A DNA stretch of 64,000 nt from assembly GCA_016110215.1 (NCBI GenBank), contig JADWQD010000008.1, positions 372,001 through 436,000 of the forward strand. The letters are read 5' to 3'. Origin of the DNA: Capronia americana. Its lineage: Eukaryota; Ascomycota; Eurotiomycetes; Chaetothyriales; Herpotrichiellaceae. Positions 34,278 through 46,443 of the stretch are shown here, one piece after another. The position numbers were made by a program, and so were the translations under genes. Numbering within the stretch: position 1 is the first letter of the stretch; every line of letters begins with the position of its first letter. Below the pieces are notes generated by a model that saw only the letters and a program-made list of their open reading frames with translations, was not told the origin of the DNA and made no database searches.

Positions 34278-37200
34278 ATGAGGTCGTCTCTTCTTTCCAG
34301 TCTACTCCTTGCTCCATGTCTTGCTGCAGCTCAGTCGTCAACAGCATCTCGAGCGTCAAGCACGACAACAGTTGCGGCACAGTTCACGGTTCCATCAGAT
34401 GCCGACAACGGCGTCACCCTTCTACCCAACATCTATGACCCATCGGCTGCGGATGCCCAACTGAAATGTCCCGGTTATACCGCCACCGGCGTGAGGACTT
34501 CCTCCACGGGCTTGACAGCTCAATTGACTTTGAACGGGACCGCTTGCAACGTCTATGGTACCGACGTCCGTGACCTCGACTTGACAGTGGAGTATCAAAC
34601 GTCCTCGCGACTTCATGTCAACATTCGACCTTCCCACATCACGTCGCAGAACCAGAGCTGGTACCTTCTGTCAACAGACTACGTCCCGGCTGCGACTCAA
34701 GGAAGTGGTTCTATGACTACGAGCGACCTAACATTCTCGTGGACCAATTCGCCCAGAGCGGGGTTTGGGTTTAATGTGACCCGCAACAGCACCGGTGATG
34801 TACTTTTCTCGACAACTGGCACGAAGCTGGTCTTCGAGAACCAGTTCATTGAGCTGGTGACGCATCAAGACGAGGGCTATAATTTGTATGGCCTTGGGGA
34901 AGTCATTCATGGCTTGAGACTGGGCAATAACTTCACCCGGACCATCTATGCCGCCGATGTTGGGGATCCCATCGATACCAATCTCTATGGTAGCCACCCA
35001 TTCTATTTACAAACCAAGTATTTCGAGGTGGGAGACGACAACAGCACCACGTTAGTGACGGAGCAGGTCAACACAACTGATACGGGCAACTATACCTCGT
35101 CCACACATGGCGTGTATTTCCGCAATGCCCACGGCATGGAAGTCCTTCTGCAACCTACGAACATCACATGGAGAAGCTTGGGAGGCAGCATTGACCTGTA
35201 CTTCTTTTCCGGACCGACGCAACCAGAAGTGACCCGTCAATATCAAGGCGTCATAGGCCTACCGGCGTTGCAGAGCTACTGGGGATTCGGTTTCCACCAA
35301 TGCAGGTGGGGCTACGAGAACTGGACCGTCACGGAAGACGTTGTCAACAATTACGAGCGGTTCGGCATCCCCCTTGAGACCATTTGGAACGACATCGACT
35401 ACATGTTCCAATATCGGGATTTTGAGAATGACCCTGTTCGCTTCAACTATACGGCCGGGACCGCCTTCTTACAACGACTGCACGACAAGGGCCAGCATTA
35501 CGTGCCGATCATCGACAGCGCAATCTATGTCCCGGACCCGACGAATGCAAGTGACGCATATGCACCCTTCAACGATGGAAACGACACGAATTCGTTCCTC
35601 CTTAACCCCGACGGATCGCTCTACATTGGAGCAGTATGGCCAGGCTACACGGTCTTTCCTGACTGGCTCAAGCCATCTGCTCAAGCATGGTGGAAGAATC
35701 AATTGGTCACTTGGCATCAGAAACTCCCGGTTGACGGTGCCTGGATTGATATGAGCGAAGTCTCTTCATTCTGCGTTGGAAGTTGTGGATCAGGGAACCT
35801 CACCCTTAACCCCGTTCATCCGCCATTCAAACTCCCTGGCGAGCCTGGAAACGTCGTCTACGATTACCCAGAGGGCTTCAACATTACAAATGCAACCGCT
35901 GCCGCTTCTGCTTCTTCAGCCTCTCAGGCTCAAGCGACGCCCACACCTACCGCCACGGGGACGAATACGGCATCGACATCATCATCCTCCTCATCTTCAT
36001 CGACAAGCTATCTCCACTCGACCCCTACCCCAGGCCTGAGCAACCGCAACATCAATTATCCGCCGTACGTGATCAACCATGTTCAAGGAAACCATGATTT
36101 GGCAGTCCACGCCGTCTCGCCAAATGCCACCCACCACAACGGCGTTGTTGAGTACGACGTCCACAACCTCTTTGGCCACCAAATTCTGCAAGCTACCTAT
36201 GCCGGCTTGCTGGCCGCGATTCCGAACAAGAGACCGTTTATCATCGGCCGTTCCACGTTTCCCGGCAGTGGAACAGTGGCTGGACATTGGGGTGGCGACA
36301 ATAACTCCAAATTTCTGTACATGTACTTCTCGATTCCGCAGGCCTTGTCGTTCTCGCTGTTTGGCATCCCTATGTTCGGTGTTGGTGAGTGTTCCCCCTG
36401 CAGAGCTAGAATAAGCCGGCCCGAAGTTCGGAGGTCTGGTTAGCCCTTTACAATTTGGATGATGCTAACTGTGCGGCAGACACGTGCGGCTTCAACGGCA
36501 ACTCAGACGAAGAACTCTGCAATAGATGGATGCAACTGTCGGCTTTCTTCCCGTTCTATCGGAATCACAATGTCCTGAGTGCGAATCCCCAGGAGGCATA
36601 CGTATGGGCGAGCGTCATAGATGCGACCAAAACCGCCATGGACATTCGCTTCCAGCTGTTGCCGTATCTCTATACGCTGTTCTATAACGCACACACTCGT
36701 GGAGACACTGTCATGAGAGCTCTCGCTTGGGAATTCCCCAACGATCCATCCCTCGCGAACGCGGATCGACAGTTTTTCCTAGGCCCGTCCATCCTGGTGA
36801 CTCCCGTGCTCACCCAAGGAGCCACAACGGTCAACGGCGTATTCCCAGGCCTCATTGAAGGCACAGAGACATACTACGACTGGTACAATAAATCACCCAT
36901 TGCTGTTCCGACCTCGAAGAACACCACCATTGCCGCACCATTGGGACATATCCCCGTCTTCATCCGAGGTGGCAGTATCCTCGCGACGCAGCAAATGGCC
37001 ATGACAACCCGAGCCGCAAGAAACACATCCTGGTCAATCATCGTTGCGCCAGGTATTGATGGCTCCGCCGTTGGCTCGTTGTACCTCGACGACGGAGAAT
37101 CTCTCGCACCTAATTCTACTAAACTCGTCAGCCTGACGAGCTCATCCGCCAGCAATGGAACACTGAGCATCAGTGTCGCCGTGTCCGGGAACTTTACAGG

Positions 37201-37393
37201 TCTTGATCTGCCGTTGGCGAACGTCACGTTCCTAGGCGTCCAGAGTGCTCCCTCGGATAATGGTGTTAGCATCAATGGCCAGAGTGTGGGTAATGGCACG
37301 TACAATGCGGCGGCCAAGACGTTCAGTATCACAGATCTGGCAAACGCTCTTGCTGGGAAAGCATGGAGTGGGAATTGGACCTTGTCCGTGTGA
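34278..37393 (+). CDS. Secreted GH31 alpha-glucosidase
   Basis: Two exons, 34278-36384 and 36480-37393, over a 95-bp intron (GTGAGT..GGCAG, CTAAC at 36465-36469), encode about 1006 aa. Residues 1-19 are a signal peptide (MRSSLLSSLLLAPCLAAA). The GH31 N-terminal beta domain leads into the barrel, with nucleophile Asp491 in WIDMSEVSSFC and acid/base Asp674 in GHWGGDN. The intron falls just after FGIPMFGV and restores DTCGFNG. A Ser/Thr/Pro-rich, poly-Ser insert (about residues 535-590) sits between the two catalytic parts, as in fungal maltases of the AgdA/AgdB kind. Many N-glycosylation sites are visible. It releases glucose from maltose and starch fragments outside the cell and may also transglycosylate. 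Substrate preference within GH31 is inference. No GPI signal is evident. Confidence 0.94.
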
Positions 37394-37710
37394 GAAGTAG
37401 ATACGCTCTACAAGAGTTAATATCAGGGTCATGAACATGAAAATCCGCCCATGACGGGACGGGTCGGATCCAGCACAGACTGCCCATGAGATTTATATGC
37501 TGTACCCTCTCTGTGATTGTACTGCCGTGGAACTCGACAGTAGTAATACCATTCTGACCTTTTTGAACCCCTGTTCGCCACACTCCGCCCGGCTAGAGGG
37601 CATCGTTCGGCAATGATGCTAAACCCACCCGAACACATTTGACTGCTCCTACACTTATGTTCTGACTCCTCCGATTCCCGTGAACCTGGTTTCGTCTGCA
37701 ATCCGCTCAG

Positions 37711-37730
37711 TACTGTACTGTACTGTACTG
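37711..37730. repeat. (TACTG)4 microsatellite
   Basis: Four perfect tandem copies of TACTG. A two-copy version followed by TA occurs at 56966-56977. Confidence 0.9.
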
Positions 37731-37913
37731 TTTGCGTACCGGCTATCAGCCTCATATAGGTAGGTACCTCTAGATAGATAGACAGATCCGAATCTCGAGC
37801 TCAAGTCGAACATGGATGACATCATGCAAATCGCGGTGGTAAATCAGTCGAGTGTACCGAGTACCGACCGAGTCGATCGATCGTACCTATGTCCTGAGGG
37901 CACAAAGATCCGT

Positions 37914-37950
37914 CATTCATTCATTCACTCATTCATTCATTCATTCATTC
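37914..37950. repeat. (CATT)n microsatellite
   Basis: About nine tandem CATT units with one CACT interruption. Confidence 0.92.
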
Positions 37951-38779
37951 AATACCAGGCGCCATGATTGATTCGACCAGTTTTTCTTTTTCTTTTCTGT
38001 TATCGCAGGACACTTGAGAAGACACCTATATGCCGGGGAGGATAGGATACCTGCCTCAAGAAGCCGGCATGGCAGTCGCGAGTGAGAAGAATGATGATCA
38101 CAGAGTTCGAAGCGAATGCACGAGTTTTGAAGGAAGCCTACCTATGTATGTATCAGCGGCGGGCTGTCGAAATAGGATAGAGGGGGGAGGGAACTCTGAA
38201 TCACAGTTCGGCTATCCTATGCAAGTCTGTCTCGAGGAAGTTACTACATACATACTGTGTACGGGAAAGCGAGCGATCCAGGTCAACATTTGAAATGGCT
38301 TTGGTGTTCTCGTATTTGACATCTGATTGCAGAGGGAGAGATCCTGATCTCGAGGTGCGCCTAGCATCTACTCTCTCGGGACTGAAGGGGATAGGGATTC
38401 ATCGCCAGTGGCCCTTTGCTGAGTCTTCGCGAGTAGATTGCCACTGGCTCCTGGGCGACGTTGCACTTAAGAGTCCTTGTTGAACCCCGAACAGTCATAT
38501 TGGCCTTCAGCTCAATTCGTGCACTATGCCCAGCCACTCCACTCCGTAAGCTCTCGAATAGGCGCAGCCAAACCTGCCAATATATCTCGTGCCCCGATAT
38601 CAAATCTCCGAGTCGTCATGCTTCCATTGCTGCGTTTGTTTGAGACATGGTGAGACTTGACCATGCCTCCGCTGCATATGTGAACCATCTCTAGAAAGAT
38701 GGCCTTTCAGACCCTCTTCTCGAACATCGGACTCGGAGCTCCTCAATGACGTATCCTAAGGTGTCGATGCTGCTTCTGA

Positions 38780-39977
38780 TCACTGGGTTGAGCAATGTCC
38801 CAGGGTTGTTGGTGCTTTCTTGGCGACTTCGTGGACGGGTAATTTCTTGAGCATCTCGACATCGTGCTCGTCGCCGCTGTCGTCCGAACTAGTTGAAGAA
38901 GAGTCATGCATGGTTTCTGCTACTGTCCTTGGCTTGGCGATGGCTGCAATCGCAGGAGCCGGCGCTATGCCATCCCTTCGTCCCTCCAACTCGTCCAACC
39001 TCGCCCGCTGAGCTTTGACAATATTCAGCATCTCTTTTTCCACCAGGTTCGACATCTGCTCCATCTGAGAGAGTTGCGCTCTAGCCAGATCGACGATAGT
39101 TTCCCTCGCGGCGGTAAGCAGCACGGCCATCTCAGTCGGCTGGCTACCTTCATCCCGTTCCAAGGTGTGGGTGACACGTTCCAGGCGGAAGGTAGGAAGA
39201 GATTCTCGCAGTCTCTTGACAGCATTCGCTTCGACCTCAACGTGGCGTTTGAAGGCCTCAGCCCCGTCGTCTTCGCGTTTGCGCTTTCGAGTTTTGTCGG
39301 CAGCGGCTGTAAAGCTCGAGTTAGCTGAGTGGCCTTGACTGAGATGGGGATATTCATTTACCAGCGTGCATTCCCTCGATGACTCTAGCGGTCTGCTGTT
39401 CCATCTCCTCCTTGACCTTCTTCTTCTTCTCCTTGCGCTTGTCTTCCTCCACTTGCATATGAGTCTTCTTGAACGCTTTGCTCTTGTCTCCATCTGGCTG
39501 CTTCTCCTTGTCCTTGCTTCTCGACTTCTTCTTTTTCTTATCCCTCACTTCCTTCTGGCCTGGGGTGGGAGTCTCGTCGCGTATGGTATCATCACTTTTC
39601 CCGGCCTCCTCCTCCTCATCATCGAGCATCACAGCACTGAAAAATGAGGGACGACGGCTGGCATTATTCTTAACAGCAGCCATCCGCTGGAGTACGAGAC
39701 GGGGGTCGATGTTAGGGTCTTGCGGGACGCTGATGATGGTCCCAGAACGCGCCGTGGACTTGCCTCCGATAGTCTTCTCTCCAGAGAATGCCGGTGACAA
39801 GGGGGTGAGCTTTGAGGTGGATCCATGCCCAACCGACTGCGCTCTTTTGGCCAGTCTTGCTTGATGAGCCCATGGGTCTGTTTCGCTGAGGTCGATATGG
39901 TCTGCTCGCGAGTTGGTCCGCTGCGGAGTGACGCTCGAAGCGCGTGGGCGATGCTTGCGACTCTTGTCTTTACCCAT
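38780..39977 (-). CDS. Charged coiled-coil protein of unknown function
   Basis: Two exons, 39977-39362 and 39306-38780, over a 55-bp intron (GTAAAT..TACAG with CTAAC), for about 380 aa. No known family. The N-terminus is basic (MGKDKSRKHRPRAS) and contains several potential nuclear-localisation stretches, including a Lys/Arg/Glu run at about residues 150-200 (KKKKKSRSKDKEKQ). The middle and C-terminal parts are helical: KRHVEVEANAVKRLRESL, then LTAARETIVDLARAQLSQMEQMSNLVEKEML. An acidic Ser/Asp stretch lies near the end (SSTSSDDSGDEHD). The frame is open 20 codons further upstream, but Met at 39977 gives the natural-looking start. Nuclear location is inference from composition. Co-oriented with the ELL-like gene upstream of it. 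Confidence 0.65.
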
Positions 39978-40532
39978 TCTGCTGTGGTGAGTAAACGCGG
40001 AGACGACAGCGAGGCACTGTTGAGATATCAAGGTCAAGAACAGGGCGGAGTTTGAGAGATGATCCGTGGTAACTTTAGTCAGTCAAGAGAAAAAGAGAAG
40101 TAGAAAGGACTTTTGAAGTTGCTGTTGAGCCTTTCATCAATTTGACCCAATCTGCTTTGTAGTTGTCAAGGTAGGAGCAATCCTGAGACTCCCTGCCAAG
40201 CAAACATGGGATGAGGTGAAGGTAAAAGTACGCGTTAATGGCAGTCAATTCGTTGCAAGCCGCTGCCTGACCGTCCCTGGGGAGCGTGTCGATGAGAAAT
40301 CTTCTCAACCTGTACAATCAAGGCGACGCGATCACGGACTGAATGAATGCCACACTGCAGACCTTGATCTATCCATAATGTCCTCCACGGGGAGGAGTGC
40401 TCGTCATATGGGTGCTCATTGGCGGCCAGAACGATTGTATGTGCATACCTACAAGCAAATAGCCAGATGGAAGCTTCCATTTCTCGTAAAATGCGCTGCA
40501 CAGGGTGGCGGATAGCAGAGCAACTTTTTTCG
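39978..40532. other. Intergenic region between two minus-strand genes
   Basis: About 555 bp: the 3' end of the ELL-like gene and the promoter of the charged-protein gene. No supported gene or element. Confidence 0.35.
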
Positions 40533-42782
40533 TTAAACAGCCAGCATTTCCCTCACATCCCCATTAGTTTCGTTCTTTCCGACCTTCATGTTTTCGACTT
40601 TCTCCCAGTTCGCCCAGATGTCAGCCTTCATCTCCTTCAGTCGGTGGTGCATCTTTAACAGATCATTCATGTCCTTGTCATCGCGATCCTTCTCGTCTAT
40701 TTGGGCAAGTCTAACATGCAACTCCTTGTAGCGTTTGTAATACTTCTGAAATCGTCTGGCCTCTTCAATAACTGCATCTCGGTTCAGGTTTTGTTTCTCG
40801 GGGCTAGAGGAACGTTCGGAGTCAGTGCGTACTGGACCCGTGGGGCGCTTGAGAGCATGATGTTCGCCGTTTGTAAGAGGCTTCAGGTGGGTTGATCGAG
40901 GACGAGCATCTTGCTGCGGCTGCTGCTGCTGCTGCTGCTGGCGTTTCGCAGGGCGTGCATCTTCGGGGGGACCTGTCTTGCGCTTGGCTGCACTCGGACC
41001 AGGACTTCTGCCGCGAGATACATTGCGACTCTTGTCAGAGATTATTGGAGAGTACTTGTTGCCAGCCCTTGTCTGAGGCATGTCAGTACCAGACGGTGGG
41101 GAGGAAGGCGCTGACGACTGGTTAGACGCCTTGCTGGAGCTGGAATTGTCAAGATCGGTCGACGTGGTGGGGGGCGATGATCCAAGTGGTGACGGTTTTT
41201 GTGGCGAGCTATCGTGGCGTGGCCGTGGTGAGATGCGGGAGCCCGAACTTTCAGTTCTTTGATGATTGGATTGAGGTTTCAGCGACGCCGAAGAGTTTGT
41301 GGTGCCAGACTGATGCCGGTCGTTTCCGCTGGTATTGCTGCTGGATGATGACAAACTCGAAAGTGAAGACTTATGGACGGGTTTCTTCGCAGACGCAGTT
41401 GGCACTGGCGATCTGTTCGATTTTGGCTGGTCGTGCTCTGGTTTCCGCTTCACAGGCGAGCTGGTCTTTGAAATAGCAGCCGCGTCTTGCTTCTTCGACT
41501 TGGCAAGGGCAATATCCGCCGCTTCAGCTTCCTCATCAGAATCTATTATGCGCTCGGAAGACTTGAATTTGGTCTCTGCTTTTGCAGGTCTGGAGCCTTT
41601 GTCCTTGGCCTTCGAAGTCGCTGTGGTCTCACCCACACCAAGAGGCCTTGAGCCGGCCACCTTGTCCTTGCGTGCCTTTTCAGCAACCGCTGTTTCTTTG
41701 TTCTTCCTCGGCCGGATCTTAGTATGATCTCGATCAGATTCATTCTTACTGTCATTGCCGTCATCACCTGCCTTGGGAGTGGCATGACTGGTTACCGGTT
41801 TGTCGAAGTTGAGCTTGGAGAGAATCTTGCCCTTTCCTCGCTCTTCTGGAGGGAGCAATAGCTGCCAAAGGGGATCTTTCTTCTCCACCCTCGTCCTGTC
41901 GTACGCTTGGATGGCATGATCTATGGCGGCCTGTCTGTCTTCCTTCGACCTGTAAGGAAACTTCCATACGTCTAGCTCACGGTAGATCTTCTCCTTCAAC
42001 TCTCTCTTTCCCTCTTCTACTTTGGATCCCCACGACACCTTGTCGATCAACTTCTCAATGTCATCTGGGGTGGCATGGAGCTGGTCACAGATTGCTTTCG
42101 GCGTCATAGGTCGGACAGCGAGGAGATGTACCAGGGGGATCCGAATGGCGTCCAGTCTTACTCGGTCTTTTGTAGACAAGCCGCCTCCAAGAGGAACAGA
42201 AGTCGGCCCCAGCCTAGGGGAATACGAGGTGCTTAGGAACGGGCTGCCTGGGGTGGACCTGTTCAAGCTCCCCAGGAAATGTTCCTTTCTCAAAGCCGAG
42301 CCTTGTCCCAGTAGAGGTGATGGCTTGATGGCTTTCTTTGCTCCATGGCCTGTGCCTTCTTTCAGGCTGGTCTCATTCGACGCTCGCTCTTCTTGTATCG
42401 ATTTGAGTGTGCTTTCAAGTGTGGCTAGTGCCCCGTCGGCTTTGGCAGTATCTTCCTCGGCTTGCCGCACCTCAAGCCTATGGCTCGCTTTCCCAGTAAA
42501 GTAGAGGGGGCTGGCGTTCTCGGTGGACTTCGTGAAGATTTCGGAGGGGAAGGAGTCAACGCTGCTTTGTAGGGATATGGTCTTCTTGCCGAACTGCACC
42601 ACTGGTTTCTTGCCACATCGGAGTCGGACTTGCTCATTGTTCGTCAAAGCTCGGAGGATATCTTTGGTCACAGACTCTATCAAGTCTAGGCGGACCACCG
42701 GCGTCGTTTGTTTACTATTTGGGTCATCTTTGGATCCATGTCGGACGACAACCCCGTCTGGGGGTATACTGAACGGAGCCAT
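40533..42782 (-). CDS. ELL-like RNA polymerase II elongation factor
   Basis: Single exon, 749 aa. The N-terminal ~120 residues form a compact domain. Residues about 205-325 resemble the ELL family core (IRIPLVHLLAVRPMTPKAIC... VWKFPYRSKEDRQ). A long disordered middle, rich in Ser, Lys and Pro, leads to a C-terminal helical segment (about 680-738: EEARRFQKYYKRYKELHVRL... ADIWANWEKV) like the occludin/ELL homology domain. This two-ended layout fits fungal Ell1-type factors, which stimulate elongation by Pol II in the nucleus, sometimes with Eaf1. A Gln run (seven CAG codons plus neighbours) is coded by a CTG repeat at 40920-40940 on the plus strand. The family call is by resemblance only; the middle carries no domain I can name. 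Confidence 0.65.
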   Translation of the reverse strand: MAPFSIPPDGVVVRHGSKDDPNSKQTTPVVRLDLIESVTKDILRALTNNEQVRLRCGKKPVVQFGKKTISLQSSVDSFPSEIFTKSTENASPLYFTGKASHRLEVRQAEEDTAKADGALATLESTLKSIQEERASNETSLKEGTGHGAKKAIKPSPLLGQGSALRKEHFLGSLNRSTPGSPFLSTSYSPRLGPTSVPLGGGLSTKDRVRLDAIRIPLVHLLAVRPMTPKAICDQLHATPDDIEKLIDKVSWGSKVEEGKRELKEKIYRELDVWKFPYRSKEDRQAAIDHAIQAYDRTRVEKKDPLWQLLLPPEERGKGKILSKLNFDKPVTSHATPKAGDDGNDSKNESDRDHTKIRPRKNKETAVAEKARKDKVAGSRPLGVGETTATSKAKDKGSRPAKAETKFKSSERIIDSDEEAEAADIALAKSKKQDAAAISKTSSPVKRKPEHDQPKSNRSPVPTASAKKPVHKSSLSSLSSSSSNTSGNDRHQSGTTNSSASLKPQSNHQRTESSGSRISPRPRHDSSPQKPSPLGSSPPTTSTDLDNSSSSKASNQSSAPSSPPSGTDMPQTRAGNKYSPIISDKSRNVSRGRSPGPSAAKRKTGPPEDARPAKRQQQQQQQPQQDARPRSTHLKPLTNGEHHALKRPTGPVRTDSERSSSPEKQNLNRDAVIEEARRFQKYYKRYKELHVRLAQIDEKDRDDKDMNDLLKMHHRLKEMKADIWANWEKVENMKVGKNETNGDVREMLAV
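40920..40940. repeat. (CTG)7 repeat encoding poly-Gln in the ELL-like protein
   Basis: Seven perfect CTG units on the plus strand read as CAG (Gln) codons on the minus strand, inside the disordered middle of the ELL-like protein. Length variation between strains would be expected. Confidence 0.9.
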
Positions 42783-44909
42783 AATGTAAGAGGAATAATG
42801 GACTTCGTTAAGGTAGGAGGATCGGGTTTCGGTATGGGAGGATCATTCCTCGTATTCGAGAATTCACAAGGGCCGAGTCACGGGCAGATAGCCGTCAATG
42901 AGCGTCGGCTCGCTGCACTATAGTGACAGCTGCTGGCAGGCGGCTTCATGACACTAGAATAGCACAGAACAAAGGAGGTGAGTGCCAGTGAAGTTGGACA
43001 AACGGTGCCTGTGGTGGAGGAACAAAGCACCCGTTGAGCAGCAGAGACAAGGTCGAGGTCGAAGGCGAGGATGAGAAGCAGAACAAGGCATGCTGACGAT
43101 TATTGGAGGGATCAGCTGTGGGGAGGGGGAGAGGGAAGCGATCTTGGAAGCACGCGGTTCGGACAGTGGAACGGGCACTGTGACTTGCTTGAGTGGACAA
43201 GAAAGTTCAACGCTGCAATGCGATCAAGCCTCGATTTGGCTGGGCCGCCTGAGAACAGCGAGGTCTGAGGGATGCCAACAAGACCCTAGAGTTGACGAAC
43301 CAGGGTACGAAGCCACTGAGCCCGTCTTCGGCAATGCTGGGGCCTCTGAATGGCTGCCCACTCGCGGGCGTGGGCCACAGTTCTCACGTCTACTCCCGCA
43401 GTAGCTAGACTGCCGCCTCTCCGGGGCTCTAGGGTTGCCATTTGGCGTTGTGTCAGCGCTGGGAAAGCGAGTGCAGAGTTCCATTCATCACGCGCGGCAT
43501 CAGCTCTGCTCGAGCCAGCCATTTGGGAAGGTCGCATAGCTCCCGCATTGTACACCCGGCCTTGGCTCGATCGCGAGAGCAGCTCGAAAACTGACCGGAA
43601 ACGCTGCACTCTAGAAGAAAGCAAGGAGGGTGTTTCAGGGCCATGACAACGGCTGGCTCAAATTGATAAGTTTTGGAATTCCGGCCCTGACCGAGCAAAG
43701 GGGGTTCAAGACAGCGAGAGACGCGAAGATTTGAGTGGATGGAGGGGCCGGGCGGGCATCAATCGGCAACGGTTCGCCACCGACGACTTTCGCTTGTGTA
43801 CCGAAGCTGAAGGGCTCGAGTCCGCTTGAGATGCCAACGTTTCACGGCCAACGTGTCAGGACCCGACTGTACATGTCGACACTTGCATATCATCTAATTC
43901 TGCGTCGATGCCACACCGGTCGATCGAACGCAGAAGATGCGAATATACGAGTATGACCCAATAGCCAAAGATGCCTCGTGCTCTAAAACATGTGGGCGGC
44001 AAATAACTCGGTTGCCCTGATGCAGAGAGGCCACTGCCTACTGTGTTGGGTCTCGGTCTACGGGTAGAACCGCAGAGGGCAACGCCTGGCCCACGTAAAT
44101 ACTACCACTAATACGAAAGACATTTTGTAAGATCTTACTATGGGCTGGACACGCTGACGGGCTGTATCCTTCCTCCATGCACGTAACCTTTTACCTTCCC
44201 ACATGGGGTAATGCAGACACAGGACTATCTGAAGTATGTTTAGGAACCTCATGGAGATGCGCCGGATCCTGGCCATGTTTGACGCATTGTACTCGGTACC
44301 TGAAATGTCAGTTTGGACTGCAGATATACCAGACATGGGCACCCTTGGTCGCGCCCGCAAGATCAGTCCAGGACACTTGAGTTGCTCTCTTCGGAATGCC
44401 AGTTCACATTGTGTAGTACCTCGTACCTTGGGCTGTCTCGACCGTCGACAACCAAGAGCAGCGGGTGATATGACCGGGGGAATTGCGACGGGGAAACCTT
44501 CTCCCTCAGATGGATGCTGATGAGGTGCAATGAGGTGTTATTAATAATGCTGTTGCATTCCATTTCATCACCTTGCAGCAGAGTATGCTGAACAAGGCAG
44601 ACAAGGGTACGAGTACGAGTAGTCCGTACGAGTACTCGTCCCTATTTCCGGCGCCTAGCCCCGGAATATCTCCAGTTCCGAGCCTCGGAAGGAAACACCC
44701 TTGAGACGTCACCAGGCGCTTAAGCTGCGTGTGTGGGTGGCGTTTGCTGCGCCAAAATCTCATCTCGGGTTTGCGCGCCTGTTTTTAGCTTCAGAATCTG
44801 GAGAAGGGCCCTGTCGCTTGAAGCCTCGCCGAAGAGCATGGTCTCGAAACAGAAACAGCAGTAGGACTCAGACAGCAACGAACAGACACTGTACATTTCT
44901 GCTTTCGAA
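42783..44909. other. Long divergent intergenic region
   Basis: About 2.1 kb between the ELL-like gene (leftward) and psy4 (rightward). Frames such as 43286-43624 (minus), 43350-43646 and 44058-44360 lack family resemblance. GTAC-rich motifs occur at 44290-44300 and 44607-44639, the latter including the perfect palindrome ACGAGTACTCGT (44628-44639). No supported gene. Confidence 0.4.
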
Positions 44910-46443
44910 ATGTCTCTCGGTAAGCCAGTCATCGTGTACTCGACATTGGTTGGTTCTTAGTTCGAAAAGAATACTGACTCGCCTTCTCCCATCAGACGTA
45001 CAGGCTCTGGAGCATGTGGCCAACAATGGCGAGATGGACTAGTATGAGCATTGCTCCCCTCTCCCAGTGGGGCACGGCGACTAATAATGCTACAGTGAGA
45101 AGTGGCCATCCATCATCGAACCACTCCTCCAGCGATTGAACCAGGTAGTCTATACCGAATTCCCGATCCCTCGACCTTACCCTGTTGTCAACCGACCTGT
45201 GCCGTCGTCACCGAATCAAACACAACCTCCACCCCTGCGGGATTCTAACACAGTATCTCAAACACCGTCAACACCTGTTCGAAACCTCCCGCCCGTGCCG
45301 CCGTTCCCAAACTCATCCGCGACATCGACCAGCCATGTGGCCGACTCTCTCCCCCCCTCACAAGATCCTCCAATCGACACCGTAAACGAGCTTCCAGCGC
45401 TACTACTCCAGATGCTTAACAGCGTCACGCATACTCTCCGCTCCTCTTTCTCAGAAAGACCGCCTCACACCATCCAACGCCTCGCCGAATTGATATTATA
45501 CCCTACAACGCATTACAAAACACTTCCTGCCTGGTTGCGCGCGATAGATAGGGTCGTCAGCGTTAGCAGTGCCGCGGATATCTTCCCACTGTCCGAGACC
45601 CCCGCGCTCGTGAATGGAGTAAACGGTGACGGAGGAGGGGGAATTCTGTGGAGCAATAACGACACAAGGAACGGCTATGACAGTGCCTCTCTAGGCAGTG
45701 ACGAGAGTCTGGGCGGAGCGCTCCTCACGCCTATACCATGGCTACGGAACGGCGTCCCCGTCAGCGAAGACTCAAGTGAAGATTCTGGGCACTTGGACTC
45801 AAACACCAGTGTGAGCACCGATAGCCTGGAAGACCCGTTGGCGCTGCCAGTCACGCGAACGGATGAAGATCCCCTAGTACCTGGACGGCCGGACGGCGCT
45901 GTGACACAAGGGGAGCTGATTCGATTAGAACAAGAGGCGGGCGTCGTGCCCGTGACGCGAAATCCCTCTGATACACACGTGAGCGGCACGCTGGAGGAAA
46001 ACTCGCTCCTCGACGACGCGGACTTGGTGCCCCATGCGCGGGGACCTGATCTGGTAGGATCAGTTGACATGGGTCGAGTCGACGGCCAAGACGTCGAACT
46101 TCGCATTGGCAGTCCGCCCGGGGAGGATGGCAAGCGGGAGACTGATGCAAACGATGCACAGACGATACTACCTGGGAATCTCTCGACTGTCGGACTAACT
46201 GGAGATTCAAGCGTCTCCTCCACCGGGCCAGCATCCACGGTGGATTCGGAGGACTTTGAGATCGTGCTCAAAGACGCGGTCGGAAATGGTGACTTGGAAG
46301 CAATGCAATTAGACGAGACGGACACCAAAGCACAAGAAAGCCAACGTCAGCACCCAGCAGACGTGCAAGATGGGGATATAGTCCTCGTTGACGCAGATGG
46401 GAAGACCGAGGACGAGAACTCACGAGAGGACAGCAGGCCCTGA
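44910..46443 (+). CDS. psy4: Protein phosphatase 4 regulatory subunit 2 (PPP4R2/Psy4-like)
   Basis: Three exons: 44910-44919 (10 nt), 44996-45041 and 45096-46443, with introns of 76 and 54 bp. Joined, the N-terminus reads MSLDVQALEHVANNGEMDYE then KWPSIIEPLLQRLNQVVY, which is the conserved start of PPP4R2. Total about 467 aa. The family domain covers about residues 1-165 (including QRLAELILYPTTHYKTLPAWLRAIDRVVSV). The rest is acidic and disordered (Asp/Glu/Ser-rich). The subunit directs PP4 catalytic subunit to targets such as phosphorylated histone H2A and Rad53 in DNA-damage recovery in yeast. The two short first exons are supported by restoring the conserved motif across both junctions. 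It lies about 6 kb from wc-2/rad50, probably by chance. Confidence 0.87.

Larger units (their letters stand above)
37394..38779. other. Convergent intergenic region rich in short repeats
   Basis: About 1.4 kb between converging stop codons. Besides the two simple repeats listed separately it holds (GTACCGA)x2 at 37854-37867, GATCGATCG near 37875 and TAGATAGATAGA near 37771. No supported gene; small frames lack family resemblance. Confidence 0.45.
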
